Assembly: GCA_006384855.1 (NCBI GenBank)
Contig: VCJN01002039.1
Location: 186,001-250,000 of the forward strand
DNA: 64,000 nt
DNA from: Tetraselmis striata
Lineage: Eukaryota > Chlorophyta > Chlorodendrophyceae > Chlorodendrales > Chlorodendraceae
Direction of reading: 5' to 3'
In this document: positions 62,931 through 64,000 of the stretch, piece after piece
How positions within the stretch are numbered: the first letter of the stretch is position 1
How the letters are laid out: every line of letters starts with the position of its first letter
Notes under the pieces: generated by a model
Told to the model about the DNA's origin: nothing
Database searches by the model: none
The model's input: only the letters and a program-made list of their open reading frames with translations
Translations under genes and position numbers: made by a program

Positions 62931-63343
62931 ATCGCACCCGCAGGCTGCGGCGCAGGTATGGCCCCCAACCATCCGCAAGCACGCCACGCTGCAAGCCGCA
63001 GCCGCCCGCACGCCGCGCGTCATCGCCGACAAGCAGGTTGGTGAAGACCTCCTCCTCATCGGTGGTGCGCGGCGAGGAACGCTTGCGAACCAGGTCGGCG
63101 CCGTTGGCCATCTCCACGTCCCCGGCGTACTTGCCGCCCTTCAGCTCCGGCAAGTCAATCTGGCCGTGGTACGCACGTGGTGGTCAGCGCGTGGTACTCA
63201 GCGTTTGGGTCGCCACCCGGCTGAAGCAAGCCTCTGCGTGCCTGCTATGACCGGTGCTGGGGTCGCACCTCCTTGCTGCTCCCCCCGCCGCGGTCCATAT
63301 GGTCCCGCGCCGAGTCCACCCTCGTCGTGTTTATCCCCGCCAT
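61707..63343 (-). CDS. CAX: CAX-type Ca2+/H+ antiporter
   Basis: The main exon (about 62829-61707) follows an acceptor before [17 protein letters not shown]. Eleven or so membrane helices are arranged as two inverted halves. The first alpha-repeat is [20 protein letters not shown] and the second is [20 protein letters not shown]; both carry the GN[A/I]xE core that binds the ion. An acidic loop between the halves ([12 protein letters not shown]) is typical of vacuolar CAX. The protein probably loads Ca2+ into the vacuole against H+. Upstream exons include about 63165-62960 ([33 protein letters not shown]) and a likely first exon 63343-63266 ([15 protein letters not shown]) ending GAG|GTGCGA. 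The 5' splice sites are not settled. The intron at about 62955-62830 holds a 30-nt G run. CAX is a family name; the paralog number cannot be given. Confidence 0.92.
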
Positions 63344-63479
63344 CACCACCACGTGCGTCGTCGCCGAGTCCTTGCAAGCACCTTTCACGCAGCCGGCGCA
63401 ACCACCACTCAGGGGCCACCGCGGACGATCCGAACTCTACCCAGTGTGAGTGAAATAAGCGTCAATTGGACTAGGGGGT

Positions 63480-64000
63480 GATGGCGAGGCGCGTCCGCGA
63501 GGCAGAAGGGGAGGGGGTGTGGAGGGAGCTTCCGCTGGCTAGCTACACTCAAGTCTGGACATTTTAACGACAATCACGCCAGATACTCGCGCGTATCTTA
63601 TTAGTTATGAAGTTGGTCCGCCCGCGTCAGCTTCTGGGAGCTAAACCCGGCAAGGGGCGCAGCGATGCGGATCGTACCACCGGGCCTCTTGCGCATATCT
63701 CGGTGCCTGAGGCACCCCCTGCAAAGTTTGAGTGTGGTTCGCCTTTCTTACCGCGGTCAGCGGGGCAGTGCGGGACGGCACAGACTGGTCGTGAATATGA
63801 GGGCTGTGATGCTGCGCTGCCTCGTCGGGACGCGGGCGCGGGCGGCGAGGAGCGATTCGCTATTAATACGGGCCACACCTAACCTGTTGGTACCCGTACG
63901 GTACCTCCCTACGTATAACACCTACCTAGCTAGAATACGTACAGGTACTATCGTGTTCTCGTCCGCACGACTAGTGGCTACTATAACCTTCGTCGTGGGA
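63480..64000. other. Right-edge intergenic stretch
   Basis: Probable upstream side of the CAX gene. A 91-codon plus frame (63607-63882) has no recognisable family. No RNA gene or repeat was seen. Confidence 0.45.

Overview
The window looks like nuclear DNA of a green alga, most likely a core chlorophyte. It is GC-rich and has many short coding exons with GT..AG introns. Its proteasome beta-6, CAX antiporter and DUF1769 proteins resemble plant and algal versions, and there is a short interstitial run of a TTTTAGGG-type telomere repeat. The assignment is inference; no search was run. A strong local signature is the long pure C or G run (about 15-37 nt), found once or more in most genes, nearly always inside an intron.

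Layout, left to right. 1-5054 (-): armadillo-repeat protein running off the left edge. 5060-15400: gene-poor zone with a decayed tyrosine-recombinase element between direct repeats, a tRNA-derived SINE split by a small inverted-repeat DNA transposon, a second TIR candidate, an ~18-copy 67-bp minisatellite between two direct repeats, and a 5'-truncated LINE in the second of these. 15917-19879 (+): 12-exon DEP-transmembrane-DUF1769 protein. 19880-27530: repeat-rich zone with a LINE reverse-transcriptase fragment and unrecognised open frames. 27532-32555 (+): the most striking gene, three globin modules joined to a TRP-like six-helix channel and a C-terminal cytochrome b5 domain. 33013-36960 (-): class III aminotransferase, ethanolamine-phosphate phospho-lyase-like, with an added C-terminal membrane anchor. 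37000-43440: mostly repeats and one small unrecognised gene (39352-40329, -). 43443-46338 (+): complete proteasome beta-6 gene. 46924-48520 (-): EF-hand multi-helix membrane protein. 50831-55800 (-): long coiled-coil protein. 56090-58440: repeats, including another SINE. 58749-61234 (+): DUF455 ferritin-like protein. 61285-61545: third SINE. 61707-63343 (-): CAX-type Ca2+/H+ antiporter. 63480-64000: nothing recognised.

Gene models were built by hand from GT/AG sites, reading phase and family similarity. Five models (DEP-DUF1769, proteasome, EF-hand membrane protein, DUF455 and the two-exon orphan) close exactly in phase. The genes are unrelated housekeeping and signalling genes rather than one operon-like system. 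Three convergent pairs occur: channel/aminotransferase, proteasome/EF-hand, and DUF455/CAX. Possible functional links are limited to cation handling (channel, EF-hand membrane protein, CAX) and heme or iron chemistry (globin-b5 channel, DUF455), and are speculative.
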